From Trileptium ribeirensis (Eukaryota > Nematoda > Enoplea > Enoplida > Thoracostomopsidae), in NCBI GenBank assembly GCA_030248225.1, contig JASANE010011821.1, forward strand, positions 1 through 64,000: DNA of 64,000 nucleotides, written 5' to 3'. Under the pieces are notes generated by a model, which saw only the letters and a program-made list of their open reading frames with translations, did no database searches and was not told where the DNA came from. This document shows positions 26,201 to 37,369 of this stretch, piece by piece; within the stretch, counting starts at the first letter, position 1; each line of letters starts with the position of its first letter. The translations under genes and the position numbers were made by a program.

Positions 26201-29200
26201 GGATGCATAGGCGGGACACACTATTTACGGTGTATGACATCACACAAAAACTTTTATAACGTTGCGCACGACAAATAGGGTTATCATCGGGAGCACCCTG
26301 AGCAACGAAAAATTCTTCCATCTGCCGTTATCAATGTGAGTCCAATTTCCGAAAGAAAACTGAGCTTGGATTCGAGACCAAACACAGCGACATGATTAAA
26401 AACAAATGCAACAATAAATTCAACAGAATTACAAACATTAGGTATGCGTTTTGAATTTCAAATTGATCACGTCAAACTGACGTATATCCCCTCTTGTATT
26501 GTAGTGTAAAACATGAATATAAACCACTAATTCATTCCGAATATTGTGATATATATAATTTGTACAGATTCGATGCACCCTTGTCTCCCAGTTAAGAAGA
26601 CAGCTTTTTAAAGGAACGGCTGTCATATAACTGAATCATCCATTCCAAATACGGGTATAGTAAGGGCAAGAGCGGTATTATATTGGAAGCTAAGTTGCGA
26701 CTAGGAATTACAATATGGTCCGTATTTACATTGTTAATGTTTATTATTATACATAACAGTAATAGCAGTATTAGTTTGTGCCTTATGTGCTATTATTTTA
26801 TGGTTTAGAACTTTTTATTGAAAAATTGGTGCAAAAGGGGCGAACCTGATCACGAAGTGATCTCTTTTGGGGGTGAGAGATGATTGGGGGTACAGAGACT
26901 ATGGGGGCATAGTTTCCAAAAGATGGGTGCTATAGCAAGCGTAAAATAATTTTTCCCCCCCAACTGGGATTGGGCCGAAAAATTTGGCTCGGCTCTACCT
27001 ATTGTTTGTTGTCTACCGCTAATATCTGGATGGCTTTTTAACGGAACCGTTTGCTTTTGCGGAATGCCCAACCTTTGTTTGATTTGTTTTCTTCATATTC
27101 TATAATCTAATATTGATTGATTTAATAGTCGGTTGTATAACAATTATTATTTAATATTTTACGATTCATATATCTTTCATCATATTTTGAAACCTCTTAG
27201 AAACCTATATCTACTCACTGGACCGTTAGTCAGTATATATACGTAAAGTTTTGTCGCAGTGGTATATATATATATTTGTAGCTCGAATTTGATGGTCTGG
27301 AGCTCAGTTGACGTTATCACTTTTAAGCTTCATATATATGCAGGTGGCGTTACGTAAACTGTTGAGCCACAAAATGGACAATATGTACAGTTTTTGCTTT
27401 TATTGGCATCTTGAAGCACAGAATTTATCCAGTGACTTGTCCCGAGAGAAATGTTTTTTCATTAGAATTAGGTGTGCATACATTATGTATGTCTGTGTAC
27501 GAATATATATATATATATATATATGAATAGACATCTACGTAGATGATATATAATAATTGTTTGTATATATGGCTGCAATTTCAGTCTCTGTGTACTCTTT
27601 GTGGCACGCAATTGTTGGAACTATTTTTATAGCACAATGTTAAATTACCTTATATAGTGACTAGTATATATGTTTCAAACCGGATCGGTATTCTTAGAGA
27701 TTGTAGTTGGCAACGACGAGCTTGCTTGAAGACTAACTTGTCTCGTCCTACTATATACAATGTAAAAGAAAACTCAAAATGCTTGATTGCGAAATTATAC
27801 AACTAACGACCAATGACATCGACCCCTTCGTCATGCATATGTTGGTTAAATGTCTTGCGTTACGCAGATCTTGGTAACTGCGGCTTCTGTAGTCAGTCTA
27901 ATGATAACTGTGGATTCGGGTCCAGGACGATTTAATATACGCTAATTTCGGTAAGACCGGGCCTAGTTCCAACGCATGGACATTTGAAGGAACCAAAAAC
28001 GGATTGATATCTGGTTTACGGTAATATACAGTTACCGTGGGTTTATTAATTAGCTACAAAAGGACAGCAAACTTATCGGTATAAAAAACGTTGTAGAAAT
28101 AAGTGAAACATAGCGTGTAAACATCTGACTGGATGAAACTGACCTGTCCACAACCATTCGACATGTTCATGCTTGGGGGAAATTGTAATGTTATAGGGGG
28201 AATATATTTCGCTTAAAAATACTAAACATTTCCATATTTTCATATAGTGCATATATTTTCAAGCCTTGTAAAACTACGTTTTTGCATTAGAAATAGTGGT
28301 AATTAATCTTTAAAAACATTTTGCATACAGAAAACATAAATTTTCACACGTAAAAATGTTTGGATTTAGTTGAACATGGGCTTTCGGCCGAGTGGGGAGA
28401 CCGACATATGGAGAAATCTTAACATGGGGATTTGGAAAGTGGGGGGTTCCGCTGTGGGCAGGCCGATGAAAATGGGCGCCAAGCCCTATGAACGACATCC
28501 ACGGATTCAGTACTTTTGGGCTGTCTTGTTGCTTCTTACATATGTTAATGTCGCCGTTAACAAACCCATTTTGCCTCACGCATTGCTTGCGCAGCACTAA
28601 AAAACTGTGCACAAACTGAGGGCAGTAGCCACGACCCCACGGGTCGATCTGCTTAACTTACAGCTATGGTCCACTCAGATTTTAATTGCACTGACAGTAT
28701 AGTTGATGCTTACTGCTTGTACAATAAATAAAAGCATGTCCTTGTACTCATTTCAACTGTATTAAAACAGTGGTTATAAACACCGTTTTGTCGTAAAAAT
28801 ACGACATGTTCTTAATCGCCATGAGAAACTCATAACGTATGTTTGGCTACGATCAAAAATAACATCAAAGCCTTCTTAAGTACCAATGGTAAAAACATCG
28901 CTTGGCAATGGTGTTTGCGAAAGAACAAGAATTCGAAATGTTTGAAAACCATTCGCGAATCGAACGACTTGTTTCTGTCCATAGCTGTGCATTGTTGCAG
29001 CTAAACACTCAATCACTCGCCAGTGTCATAAAAAATTAATGCTGCTAAAGTGTCCTATCCAATGAAATAGAATTGTTTGGGATTTTTGGGTGCAAGGCTG
29101 TGACCGTATTATTTTGCGTATACAAAATAAGCTAGCACATTTCCTATCCGACAAAAATGCTGAGTGTAAAATCTTCAAAGTTGTGGGGGTTTTATACAAA

Positions 29201-29614
29201 CAGACAAATAGTGTTTTTAATCTCTATCTCCTAAGGGAAATTAGTTGTTATACTCTGTTTTAGATTGATGTTTCGATTTAAAATATATCAGGTGATCGGA
29301 CACATTGGCGCGTCGCAAACTAATGCTTCTGGTATTTTTATATTTTCTGTTATTGGTTATAAATTTCATTTTGAGACACTCCAAACCCAAATTCCTATAG
29401 TAATACCGAATTGATTTGAACAAAATAAGCAGATCGTACCTAGGATATCGGTTATTAAAATTTTGGATTCCTGTATTTTTGCTGCATTTTCGTAAAAAAT
29501 GACATTTTCTTTTTGGATTAAAATACAAAGTGTTAGGAATCGTTGAAAACTGTTACAATGCTGAAGAAATACAACGTTGCTAATGGTGTAATAAATGCCA
29601 GCATCGCATTTCAG
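23216..29614. other. Probable upstream PFKFB intron or intergenic DNA; no exon recognised
   Basis: About 6.4 kb upstream of the first recognised PFKFB exon. I looked for the P-loop (GLPARGKT-like), the 'FDATNTT' block and the 'FFVES' block of the kinase domain on the + strand and did not find them. The open frames at 24938-25195 and 25377-25604 (+) match nothing known. Short TA microsatellites occur at about 27262-27275 and 27503-27524. A GC-richer patch at 28375-28510 is open on both strands and looks non-coding. Confidence 0.45.
27503..27524. repeat. (AT)n microsatellite
   Basis: Eleven uninterrupted at dinucleotides. A shorter run lies about 240 bp upstream. Confidence 0.9.
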
Positions 29615-29798
29615 GATGTGAAACTCCACAGTCCTGACTATCGAACGATGGATAAAGAGAAGGCGAAAGAAGATTTTATTAAACGAATCGAACAGTATCG
29701 CATTCAGTACGAGCCGCTCGATGATATGGTCGACTGCGAATTGTCGTATATTCAAGTTTTCAACGCTGGACGGTCGTTTTTTGTCAACAATATTCAAG
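29615..29798 (+). CDS. PFKFB-like: PFKFB exon: end of 6-phosphofructo-2-kinase domain
   Basis: Part of bifunctional 6-phosphofructo-2-kinase/fructose-2,6-bisphosphatase, the cytosolic enzyme that makes and degrades fructose 2,6-bisphosphate, the allosteric switch of glycolysis versus gluconeogenesis. The translation contains VKLHSPDY, DFIKRIEQY, YEPLDD and NAGRSFFVNNIQ. In order and spacing these match the C-terminal kinase segment of PFKFB (family pattern 'vk..SPDY ... DF..RI..Y...YepLD ... lsfIk..n.GrrflvN.vq'). The exon is bounded by an acceptor (catttcag just before 29615) and a donor (caag|gtacat after 29798). It has 61 full codons plus one base (phase 1). The ATG upstream at 29567 belongs to the intron, not to the protein. 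The preceding kinase exons and the next exon were not located. The antisense frame of 150 codons here is a shadow. Confidence 0.88.
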
Positions 29799-30992
29799 GT
29801 ACATACAATACTCGACACAATTCAGCGCTGATCGCGCTCGCTCGTAACTTGCTTGTGTTACAAATTTTACGTTGAAAAGTTATATATAATATTGCTTGTT
29901 GCTCACTCGCTTGTAAAGTGACAGCCAGTAGTTGTAGCGACTACTAGAAGCACGAGACAGTATGTATGTAGTTGTTGCAAAATATGTTATTACCCTAATC
30001 GGCGGGTTTGTATGTAATTATACGTAAAGTACAGAGCATTTTCAAAATGGGCGCCGTTCCCAGATTGGATCTGACTACAGTTTCACTGCGTGATATTGAA
30101 CATTTTTGAAGCAGCTAAAATGGGTGTATTCACAGATTGTAGCGATAATAATTACACCTTTATGTAATGTATAAGCATTTAGATTTTTTAACAACAAACT
30201 GATTACTGGTTGTGCAGCTTTCATGCCCGTTGAAACAGACGGAGTTTAAGTTATAAGTATACTTCGACGAAATATTTTGTCAAAATATACGACAAATTGT
30301 AGCTGGGCCCAGCTTGGGCTTGTAAGTTTGGCCTGTTAAAAATACATGCACGGCAGTAAACCTACATGAAAATATGAATATTTATTAATTTTAAGCAAAT
30401 TTTGTTCCACCCACTTTGAAATTTCCTTGGGAATTAATATGGGGGCCGCGAAGTCCCCCCGCTTTTCGGAGGGATATGGACAGGCCAGGAAGTCATGGTG
30501 TAATTTATTGGCAGTCAACTTTATGATGAAATGTGTCTTTAAAGTGTTCTGTCGCACGCTCTGTTTCCTATTTTTTTCCGGTAGGAATCTATAGATCTAT
30601 ACAGATATATATTTTTAGCAAAAAGGCGTACTATAATAAAATCTTCACATTGACGTATTTAAATTCTGTGCAGTGTCATACTAAAAGATAATCACTTTGC
30701 AGTAAACGGGTATATTTTGGATATTTAATGCACATTTTGCTGAGATCGTTTGATTGATGTACAAGGTTCGTCCGTTCAAAACTTGCAGTCATTTAGACGG
30801 TAGCAAAACTACAGATGACGTTTTTGAACGCTTAGATTTCATTGACAGAGTCACATAGGTCACTATTTTCGGTTCCGATATCGCTTAATAACTAATATCT
30901 CGCAATCGCAAGCGAGGATGAAATGGAGCGATCGTGGTTTTATTTTTAGGTTATCATTTTGTTTAATCACCTATAACAGTCTGTGTTTGATG
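29799..30992. other. PFKFB intron sequence, no recognisable content
   Basis: First part of the intron(s) between PFKFB exons 29615-29798 and 37298-37369. A short coding exon, phase 1 in and phase 0 out, ending just before the catalytic His codon, must lie somewhere in 29799-37297 if the gene is intact. I could not recognise it. A gctcgc-rich patch at 29840-29930 may be a degraded MITE. Confidence 0.5.
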
Positions 30993-31133
30993 TACACTCA
31001 TGTTCAGAAATAAATAAAGCAAATTCGAATCGTTCGCGCTAAATTCTTGAATCGTTCGCTCAAAATGAACAGCTGTTCGATTGCTATTCACGAATTATTC
31101 GCTAGCTGAATAATTTGCATTTACTTCTGAGAC
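30993..31133. mobile_element. MITE related to the CAGTC..CAGAAATAA family, degraded
   Basis: The left side reads acactcatgttcagaaataa then aagcaaattcg. The right side read backwards gives 'gtctcagaagtaaatgcaaatt'. The interior repeats 'gaatcgttcgc' and its complement. It resembles the better-preserved elements at 32628-32847 and 47161-47282. Ends are approximate. Confidence 0.5.
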
Positions 31134-31287
31134 TAATACCACCCTAAAACCTCTTGAACCATTAAGCCATTGAAAATCCTAAAACTTCGTCGACTCTTAA
31201 CCCATGGGAAACAACTGATCAAGTATTTATGCTGGTCTCTAGATAACCAAACCATCTTAATCAGCATGCCGGAAAACATATATAGAC

Positions 31288-32602
31288 TAAAGATGGAAGT
31301 CGGGTCGGGCGCAGTGCGGATCGGGTCGGGTCAAACCGGGTTGGGCCACACGACAGGAAAATATAATAGTCAGAAGCGTAGTGCTAATGGTAAAGCTTGT
31401 AATCTTCAACCCCACGGATTAAAGATGGTTGGAAGATCTTACCAGCTGAATCACATTAAAATAAAATGTACAAACGTAGCCATATATGTATGTATATGCA
31501 GATATTTTTATGGTAAGGTAATAAACAAAACATTAATATATTTATGTACGTACATAATATTTAAAACAATGTGAACTGTTTTATTTTCACACAATTCAAA
31601 CATTGACCCGCGGTACACCAAAAAATAATAAATATAATATTATTGCACCGGATAATGTTATCCGGCAACATGAAATTGGAGAGTTAAATGCAAAATTTGT
31701 TGACGTTTGCCGAATAACGGCGAATTATGATAGTACTATTGAATACTGGAACGCAGTACACAAAGGTGTGTACTTTTCCGAGTCCCGACAAGAACTATCG
31801 GTGTCATCATGCCCTTAAACTGTCAGCTTGTTCGCCCAGGAAATCGTATACTCATCGATAGCTTTGTCCATGGGTTTACCAGCTTGCCGCGACCGCAATC
31901 TTACATCCATGAAAATGTTAATCATCATAATAGACAATTCGTTAATCCTAATAACTCGGGGGTTCACACCCAGAATATTAACGAGTTATGGGGCCGGCTA
32001 AAGATGTTTTTTCTAAACCACAGGGATGCTCCGGATGGATTTTTCGAAAGATACCTGGCTGAATTTGTTTAGCGTCAACAGTTTGCTGCTCATTTATTTG
32101 CAGCCATGGTTCCTCAAATCCGGAAGATGTATCAGGTTTAATATATAAAATCTTAGTGCATTTTGGTTTGTTTGGTTTTTAATAATTCATCACTGTGTGA
32201 TTTAATTGAGTGAAAATTGGTACCATCAGACTTGGCTCGTCAAGCTGCGGTGAATGATGCATTAGGTCGAAAGGGGTGTGATGTTACTCAATTATCTGTA
32301 TTCCATGTAATTCATTTCTAGTTGGATTATAAAGCAAACATTTTCGACATGGCGAGGGTTACGACGTGTCCGATAATATAAAAATAGTTATTTCTGCCAG
32401 CAGAAAAATAAGCGGAGCGATAAGGCAACCTATGTAAAGGAAGACTTTCATTAATCCATGCTTGTCTTGGATTTTGTAGAATATATATTATATGTGATTT
32501 AAAAAGAAACAAACTCGGGTCAGGTTTACACGTATGTCGGGTCGGGTTTACGCGGTTTTCGGTTCGGTCGGGTCGCCAAACTGCATCCGAATTCCATCTT
32601 TA
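31288..32602 (+). mobile_element. Merlin-type DNA transposon with 8-bp target duplication
   Basis: The element begins TAAAGATGGAA and ends with its complement TTCCATCTTTA. It is flanked on both sides by the identical octamer atatagac (31280-31287 and 32603-32610), a perfect target-site duplication. Target duplications of 8-9 bp and an IS1016/ISXO2-like transposase define the Merlin superfamily (established knowledge), and the interior carries such a transposase (separate entry). Near both ends are clusters of cgggtcgggt on the same strand (31302-31350, 32516-32577), possibly subterminal binding repeats. It lies in a PFKFB intron, and its transposase is broken. Confidence 0.85.
31809..32141 (+). 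pseudogene. Broken ISXO2-like (Merlin) transposase, C-terminal part
   Basis: The frame reads 'LVRPGNRILIDSF' (the family's '.i.pGt.i.sD.w' block with the second catalytic Asp), then 'YIHENVNHHNRQFVNP' and 'GVHTQNINELWGRLK' (family 'H..vNHs..Fvdp..g.hTq.iE..W...K'). It ends with 'FFERYLAEFV', a TAG stop at 32070-32072, and RQQFAAHLFAAMV after it. The stop falls where the family usually has Trp, so a single G-to-A change explains it. The usual catalytic Glu of 'IE' appears as Asn, if my alignment is right. The N-terminal half, with the first catalytic Asp, is not recognisable upstream. This copy is non-functional. Confidence 0.75.
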
Positions 32603-32627
32603 ATATAGACAATTCATGCACGAAATA

Positions 32628-32847
32628 CAGTCGCAGACAATAATAAGTGTATAGAAAACGAGTGAGAATCGTAAACAAACGTTAGAACGTTCGTTTACAA
32701 ACGAACGTAAACATAAGCAAAAGTTGTACTATAGAACGAACTTTTCGCATTCGTTTATAAACGGTCGTCAAGGCAAACAAATGTTGAAACATTCGTTTGT
32801 AAGCGAACGTTATTGCGATCGTTTGTGTGTATTTCTGAGTGTGACTG
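32628..32847. mobile_element. Tc1/mariner-like MITE flanked by TA
   Basis: It begins CAGTCGCAGACAATAATAAG and ends with the complement of CAGTCACACTCAGAAATACA. A TA dinucleotide lies directly outside each end (32626-32627, 32848-32849), as expected for Tc1/mariner target duplication. The interior is built of inverted 'acgttcgttt ac aaacgaacgt' words. No coding capacity. It inserted 18 bp outside the Merlin target duplication. Confidence 0.7.
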
Positions 32848-32849
32848 TA

Positions 32850-34887
32850 CGTAACCAAGCAGCTAAAAACAGACTACATTCTGGAAAACTGGTTCATTAC
32901 TCTTAAACCTGGAAATATCTGGAAAGAGGCCTTAAGACACTCGTGCTGATCTCGATGACCTGATTCTGCCTGGTGCCTGGTGGATTTTCGATTCCAAGCC
33001 TGTGTCGCAATATATGCTCTGTGAAACGCTAGAACCCGTATGGCCAGATTTCGCACAGAACCTATAAAAATCTGTTTCTTTAAATATTATCCAGGAAGTT
33101 GGTGTTGGAGCTGTTCGCGTTCAACCAAAGGACACATCGTCATCACTTTCGCTATCGAACAAAAAATTTGTCGAAATTCGTTCATCCGAAAATAAGTCAT
33201 GAATGACAGTGACAAACAAAAAAGAAATTTTCACGATCTTCCCCCTAGCGCCCTCAATAGAAATCCGCTCGTTCCGTTTCAACTACCGTTTAAACCGTCT
33301 GCTTCGGTTTTCACACTCAACATTGATTTAGAAACAAGCTTGAAGCTGTTTTATTGGCAATTCGTTTCAGTGTATGGCTGCTGAAAGATTGTATTTATAC
33401 ACGTTATAAAATCATCGGTTTGTTATCGACTTGTTCCAGGCCACGTTCAGAGCCGCGTCGTCTATTTTCTAATGAATATTCATTTGTTGCCACGCAGTAT
33501 CTACTTATCGCGTGTAAGTTCGTTTTTACACTAATAAATTACAATATTTACATAATATTTTGTATCGAGTATTTGGGCTAGCCCATCCCAGCCCAGATAA
33601 GGAAATCGACATTATTAATGGTACAACTACATTTTCCGATTGTTTCTGTAACCAAGCACTTAGTATTTTTTGTACATTTTGTGTCATAATTTTTTGACGG
33701 CTTAAGATATCGTAGGGTTAAAAAACTAATTCAGATAGGTTTCTCCAATGCCCTTTTAATATTTCTTTCAATAATTGCTGCATTTTTACGACTTAAGCTT
33801 CTGTATCACGACAAGTTTGCTGCGTACGCCAGGGAAAACGCTGACATGTTGAAAAAATAATAGGTGTTATACGCTGAAAGCAGCAAGTCAGGTTTTAATG
33901 ACTGACATTCAATGTTTTAACCAAACGGAGGCGTAACATTTGAGCTTGGTTAAATATAATGGAAGAAAATAATTACTGCGACAGCTTAGTTCAGTAGAAA
34001 TCATGCGCAGAATGTCCAAAAGCTGTCGAAAAATCTCGAAAACAAAATAATTGTCAAAAAATGATGTAGAATGACATTTTTATGAACAGAACCTATTCAT
34101 ATTGCAAAATTGTCGCTTTATCATCTGAATTGGCGATTTTCGAGCTGGTCGCTGCGAAAGCAGTATCATGTCAAGTTTTTCCTGCTCGAATAATCTTATA
34201 ATGTTTTATGTTTCTATGAATAATGCTGGCTAAGCTAAGCCTAAGCCCTGTGTTCACAAACTTTCAATATTTCTACTAATTGTACTCGTATAAAGTTCCC
34301 CCTTCAGTTATAGCGAGGACATCACATGATCCAAAAAGATCCCTAATTTGGAGCGCATTATGTTTGGCACGCAACACACGCGGATGTTCTCTAGGCTATT
34401 CTGTGATCGATCGACTTGTTTTATCGCTGACACTGTAAAATTGAAAACCAGCTACAGAAAACTCAATGATAGTCGTCCCTATTGAAGAGCATGGCATATC
34501 GCTTGCCCCAAATTCATGATGGGGTCGTTTTCAGCCTCACCAGACCATCTCCCAGAGTTGACTCACAATGTCATAAACCTGGTGCTGGTCGAGGCCGAAA
34601 TTTCAAACACACACTACGGATCGATGATAGTGTACCCGTACTGAAGAGTGTCACACATCTTTCTCAGGTTCTATTGCCATAGATTTAAAATTGGTATTAC
34701 TAATGTAACAATCCAATTTCACAACAATTTTGGTCTGTTACATCACTAGCATGGAGTCACCCAATTTCGGTTCTGGAAAAATTGGGCTATGGTTATTGGT
34801 TCACCTAATTTTTGCCGGAATCGAAGTGCCGGCATCACATGTTTCCCACATCAGCATGGGAAATGTGTCACATAAAACTTTTTTATT
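32850..34887. other. PFKFB intron sequence, no exon recognised
   Basis: Spacer sequence. The block 33130-33290 is copy 2 of the dispersed family described at 1680-2000 (same orientation). A plus-strand string near 33372-33402 vaguely resembles a PFKFB exon end but lacks a proper donor, so I do not call it. Confidence 0.45.
33130..33290 (+). repeat. Dispersed repeat family, copy 2
   Basis: Shares 'tatcgaacaaaaaatttgtcgaaat', 'catccgaaaataagtcatgaatgaca' and 'agcgccctcaatagaaa.tccgctcg..cgtttcaac' with 1850-2000, and with the reverse complement of 34978-35110. Confidence 0.65.
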
Positions 34888-34947
34888 TCATGGTCAGAAT
34901 ATTATCTAGCATCCTTTCATAGTCAGAATATTATCTAGCATCCTAAA
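34888..34947. repeat. 30-bp tandem duplication
   Basis: Two adjacent copies of 'tcat(g/a)gtcagaatattatctagcatcc', with one mismatch. Non-coding. Confidence 0.85.
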
Positions 34948-34977
34948 TGTTAAATTCAGCAACTATTACTAATTTAA

Positions 34978-35330
34978 ACTGAGCGAGCGGACTTTCCACT
35001 GTGGTCGATATGGGGGAAATCGTGAAAATTCTTTTCTTTGACTGGCCCTGTCATTTATAACTCATTTTCGGATGGGCAGATTTCCACAATTTTTTGATAG
35101 AGAAATTATGAGGCTGTGCCCTTTAGTTGAACGAGATTAGCTCTGACCCCAACCCAGTTTTCGGGGTTAAAATAAAAAAAACATGTTTTTAATGGTTCTT
35201 TGCCAAATCTGCCTAAACTAGTACTATTGCTTCGGAGCCCATATCTCTATCTTTAAGAGAGACAACGAGCTACAAAAACTTCGCATCGACAAATGACGAC
35301 CACAGAATCAGATAATAGACATCACAACTT
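34978..35330 (-). repeat. Dispersed repeat family, copy 3 (reverse orientation)
   Basis: Read on the minus strand it follows 1680-2000 over its whole length: 'agagatatgggctccgaagcaatagtac' against 'agagatatgggttgcgaaacactggtac', then 'aaagaaccattaaaaacatgtt', 'catccgaaaatgagttataaatgaca', 'ttttcacgatttcccccata' and 'gtccgctcgctcagttt'. This is the longest shared block within the family. Confidence 0.65.
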
Positions 35331-35689
35331 TTTGTGAGATCACTCGGTGGGTCGCTATGGGTCCGAATATGGTTCGCCTACCCTTTGCCAGAAATGGCGG
35401 TTCTTCAATTTTCGTCGTGTTATTCCTTATTTTTACATTACTATGACTGCCAGTTAGGTTATCAAATACGTGGTATACGATGGGTTTGCTGTCTAGAGTC
35501 TAACATGATTGTATTATACCTTTTGATTGGGTTTCAAAAGTTTTATGTGCGACGAACCCGATTTCCAAACTGTACTACGATTTTATTTTGTCAGATTATG
35601 TACTGCGTGCAGGGTATCAAAAAATTTTGATATTATAATATACATAGATCATTTAAAGATCTATATAATAATTAATTCTGAAGCCTGAA

Positions 35690-36060
35690 TGCAATGATTT
35701 GGTTATCTAGAATTCAGCGGACATATTTCATACCTTTTCGTGGGTTTTCAAAGTCGGTATTCAGCAATGTGGGACATGGCATCAAAAATGGTCTGTATAG
35801 AGGTTTTGCGGTGTGCTGAATATAATGATTTGGTTATCTATAGTCCAGCATGCACATTGCATGCCTTTTCATGCGTTTAAGGGCAGTGAACCCAATTTTC
35901 AGTATATAGTCTTCTTCAGCTGTTTCGTTACATATTGCTTACAGCTCATGAAGAACTATTGTATTATATTATAGGTTTTCCGGTTGGCTGAATACGAAGG
36001 TTGGTTATCTAGAGACCAGCACAAATACTTGATGCTTTGTATGTATGGTGTTTCCCCATG
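35690..36060 (+). repeat. Three diverged tandem units
   Basis: 'gctgaat..aatgatttggttatcta.a.tccagc' recurs at about 35685, 35815 and 35988. Each is followed by '..catnc.ttt.atg.gttt', and 'ggttttncggt.tgctgaat' precedes units 2 and 3. The spacing of 130-170 bp is irregular, so this is an old tandem expansion. Confidence 0.5.
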
Positions 36061-37297
36061 TGTTTCTGAAGTTTTAGGATCTTCTATGGGTTCAGGGGTC
36101 AAGAGGATTTAGGGTGGTATATACATCAAACACAGCATGTTACAGGTGATTAAACACAACAGATTAAAAATAAAATCACACTCGCTCTGTTGCACCATCG
36201 CTTGCGAGATACTAGTGATATTTGGGTAGCATAATAACAATATTTGTTCAGTGACCTTTGATTAGCTCTTTAGTTTTTCAATAACCACTGTTTCACCTCA
36301 GCTAAACAGTTTATCAGGCACACAGAGATAACTCTAGGCAATCAAACACCACCATTATTTATAATTATTTTTGAAGTGCTCCGTAGTCAAGAATTTGTTA
36401 GCTATGCCGGTATTTAAGCTACGGTCATATAGTTCCTACTCAGAGTCTTTTGCGACAGACAACTACCACCAATCTGTGGCTTTATTAGTTTATTCGCGTT
36501 GACTACATTTACCAAACCTCAGTATTACACAAAATCGATGATTTTTAATCCCCATACACTCATGATTTTTGTATACTAACCGAATGCTAAGCTGTCGCTA
36601 TTAGGTTTTTGATAAATAAAATACATTATTTGAAAGTGGATTTTAAGCTGCACTCGTAATCTGATGAACTTATGAGGAAGACACTATAGTGGTGCTTCCG
36701 TTAGACTCATTGGGTTATCACTTTGAGCAGTTTACTGTAAGTACGTAATCATCACCCTTCTGTCAAATACTGCAAACTAACGCAACAGCTGGGGAGAATT
36801 AAGCTATTGTGAATAATTTGTCATTATTACTAAATTGCTAGCATTTCAAATATTTTGATACTGCATTAAAGCCTAAAAAGATGTATTTTGTGTCCTTTAT
36901 TAAAACGTGTTATGGATTTTATCTTGACAAGCGATGCCAATGTTTGAGCGCAATTAGACTCTTTTATAGAGAAAAAATAGCTCTATAAGTCTGCATACAT
37001 ATGGCTTATTTAAGATCTATGGCTTATATCACTACAGGGGCTTTTATTGGTCCATAATACCCCAACTAAAAATAGCAATATTTCCATCACAGCTCTTCCA
37101 ATAGTGGTTGTATTTTTGTCTCATTTTGTGGCACGTGGTATGCTGCTATTGCCACTATTTACGCTGCTGGGTTGGGTCAAAGTTCATACATGACCATTAC
37201 TATCTGGTTGGATCCCCACGTCGGCGCGATGCTCCGACCTCCTCTCCCTGGCAGGTGGTCCGACCAACTTGCGTAAAGTTTAATATTTTCATTTTAG
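36061..37297. other. PFKFB intron, end portion
   Basis: No exon seen. A GC-rich patch at 37195-37275 ('ctggcaggtggtccgacc') shares a short string with 46540-46555 ('tgacaggtggtccaacc') and could be part of a dispersed repeat sitting directly upstream of the PFKFB acceptor. Confidence 0.4.
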
Positions 37298-37369
37298 CAT
37301 GGTGAGAGCGAATTTAATACTATGGGACGAATTGGAGGCGATTCACCGCTGTCTGCCAATGGGCTAGCA
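37298..37369 (+). CDS. PFKFB-like: PFKFB exon: bisphosphatase catalytic histidine
   Basis: A 24-codon exon reading HGESEFNTMG then RIGGDSPLSANGLA. It is the start of the fructose-2,6-bisphosphatase domain (histidine-phosphatase superfamily), whose family pattern is 'RHGE..yN..gkiGGDs.LS..G..ya'. The first codon is the His that becomes phosphorylated during catalysis, so the RHG motif is split by an intron. The acceptor is ttttcattttag before 37298, the donor gca|gtaagt after 37369, and the exon is phase 0 at both ends. The 65-codon open frame that covers its 5' side in another frame is chance. The following exon (45599) joins in frame to give '..NGLA|YAVEL..'. Confidence 0.92.

Noticed and set aside
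29366..29818. 150-codon minus-strand open frame, the longest outside the real genes
   Set aside because: It is antisense to the PFKFB exon 29615-29798, whose + strand translation matches a known family with proper splice sites.
33354..33410. Candidate for the missing PFKFB exon before RHGE (reads WLLKDCIYTRY)
   Set aside because: No usable donor after the Arg codon and weak similarity. A second candidate near 35490-35550 failed for the same reasons.
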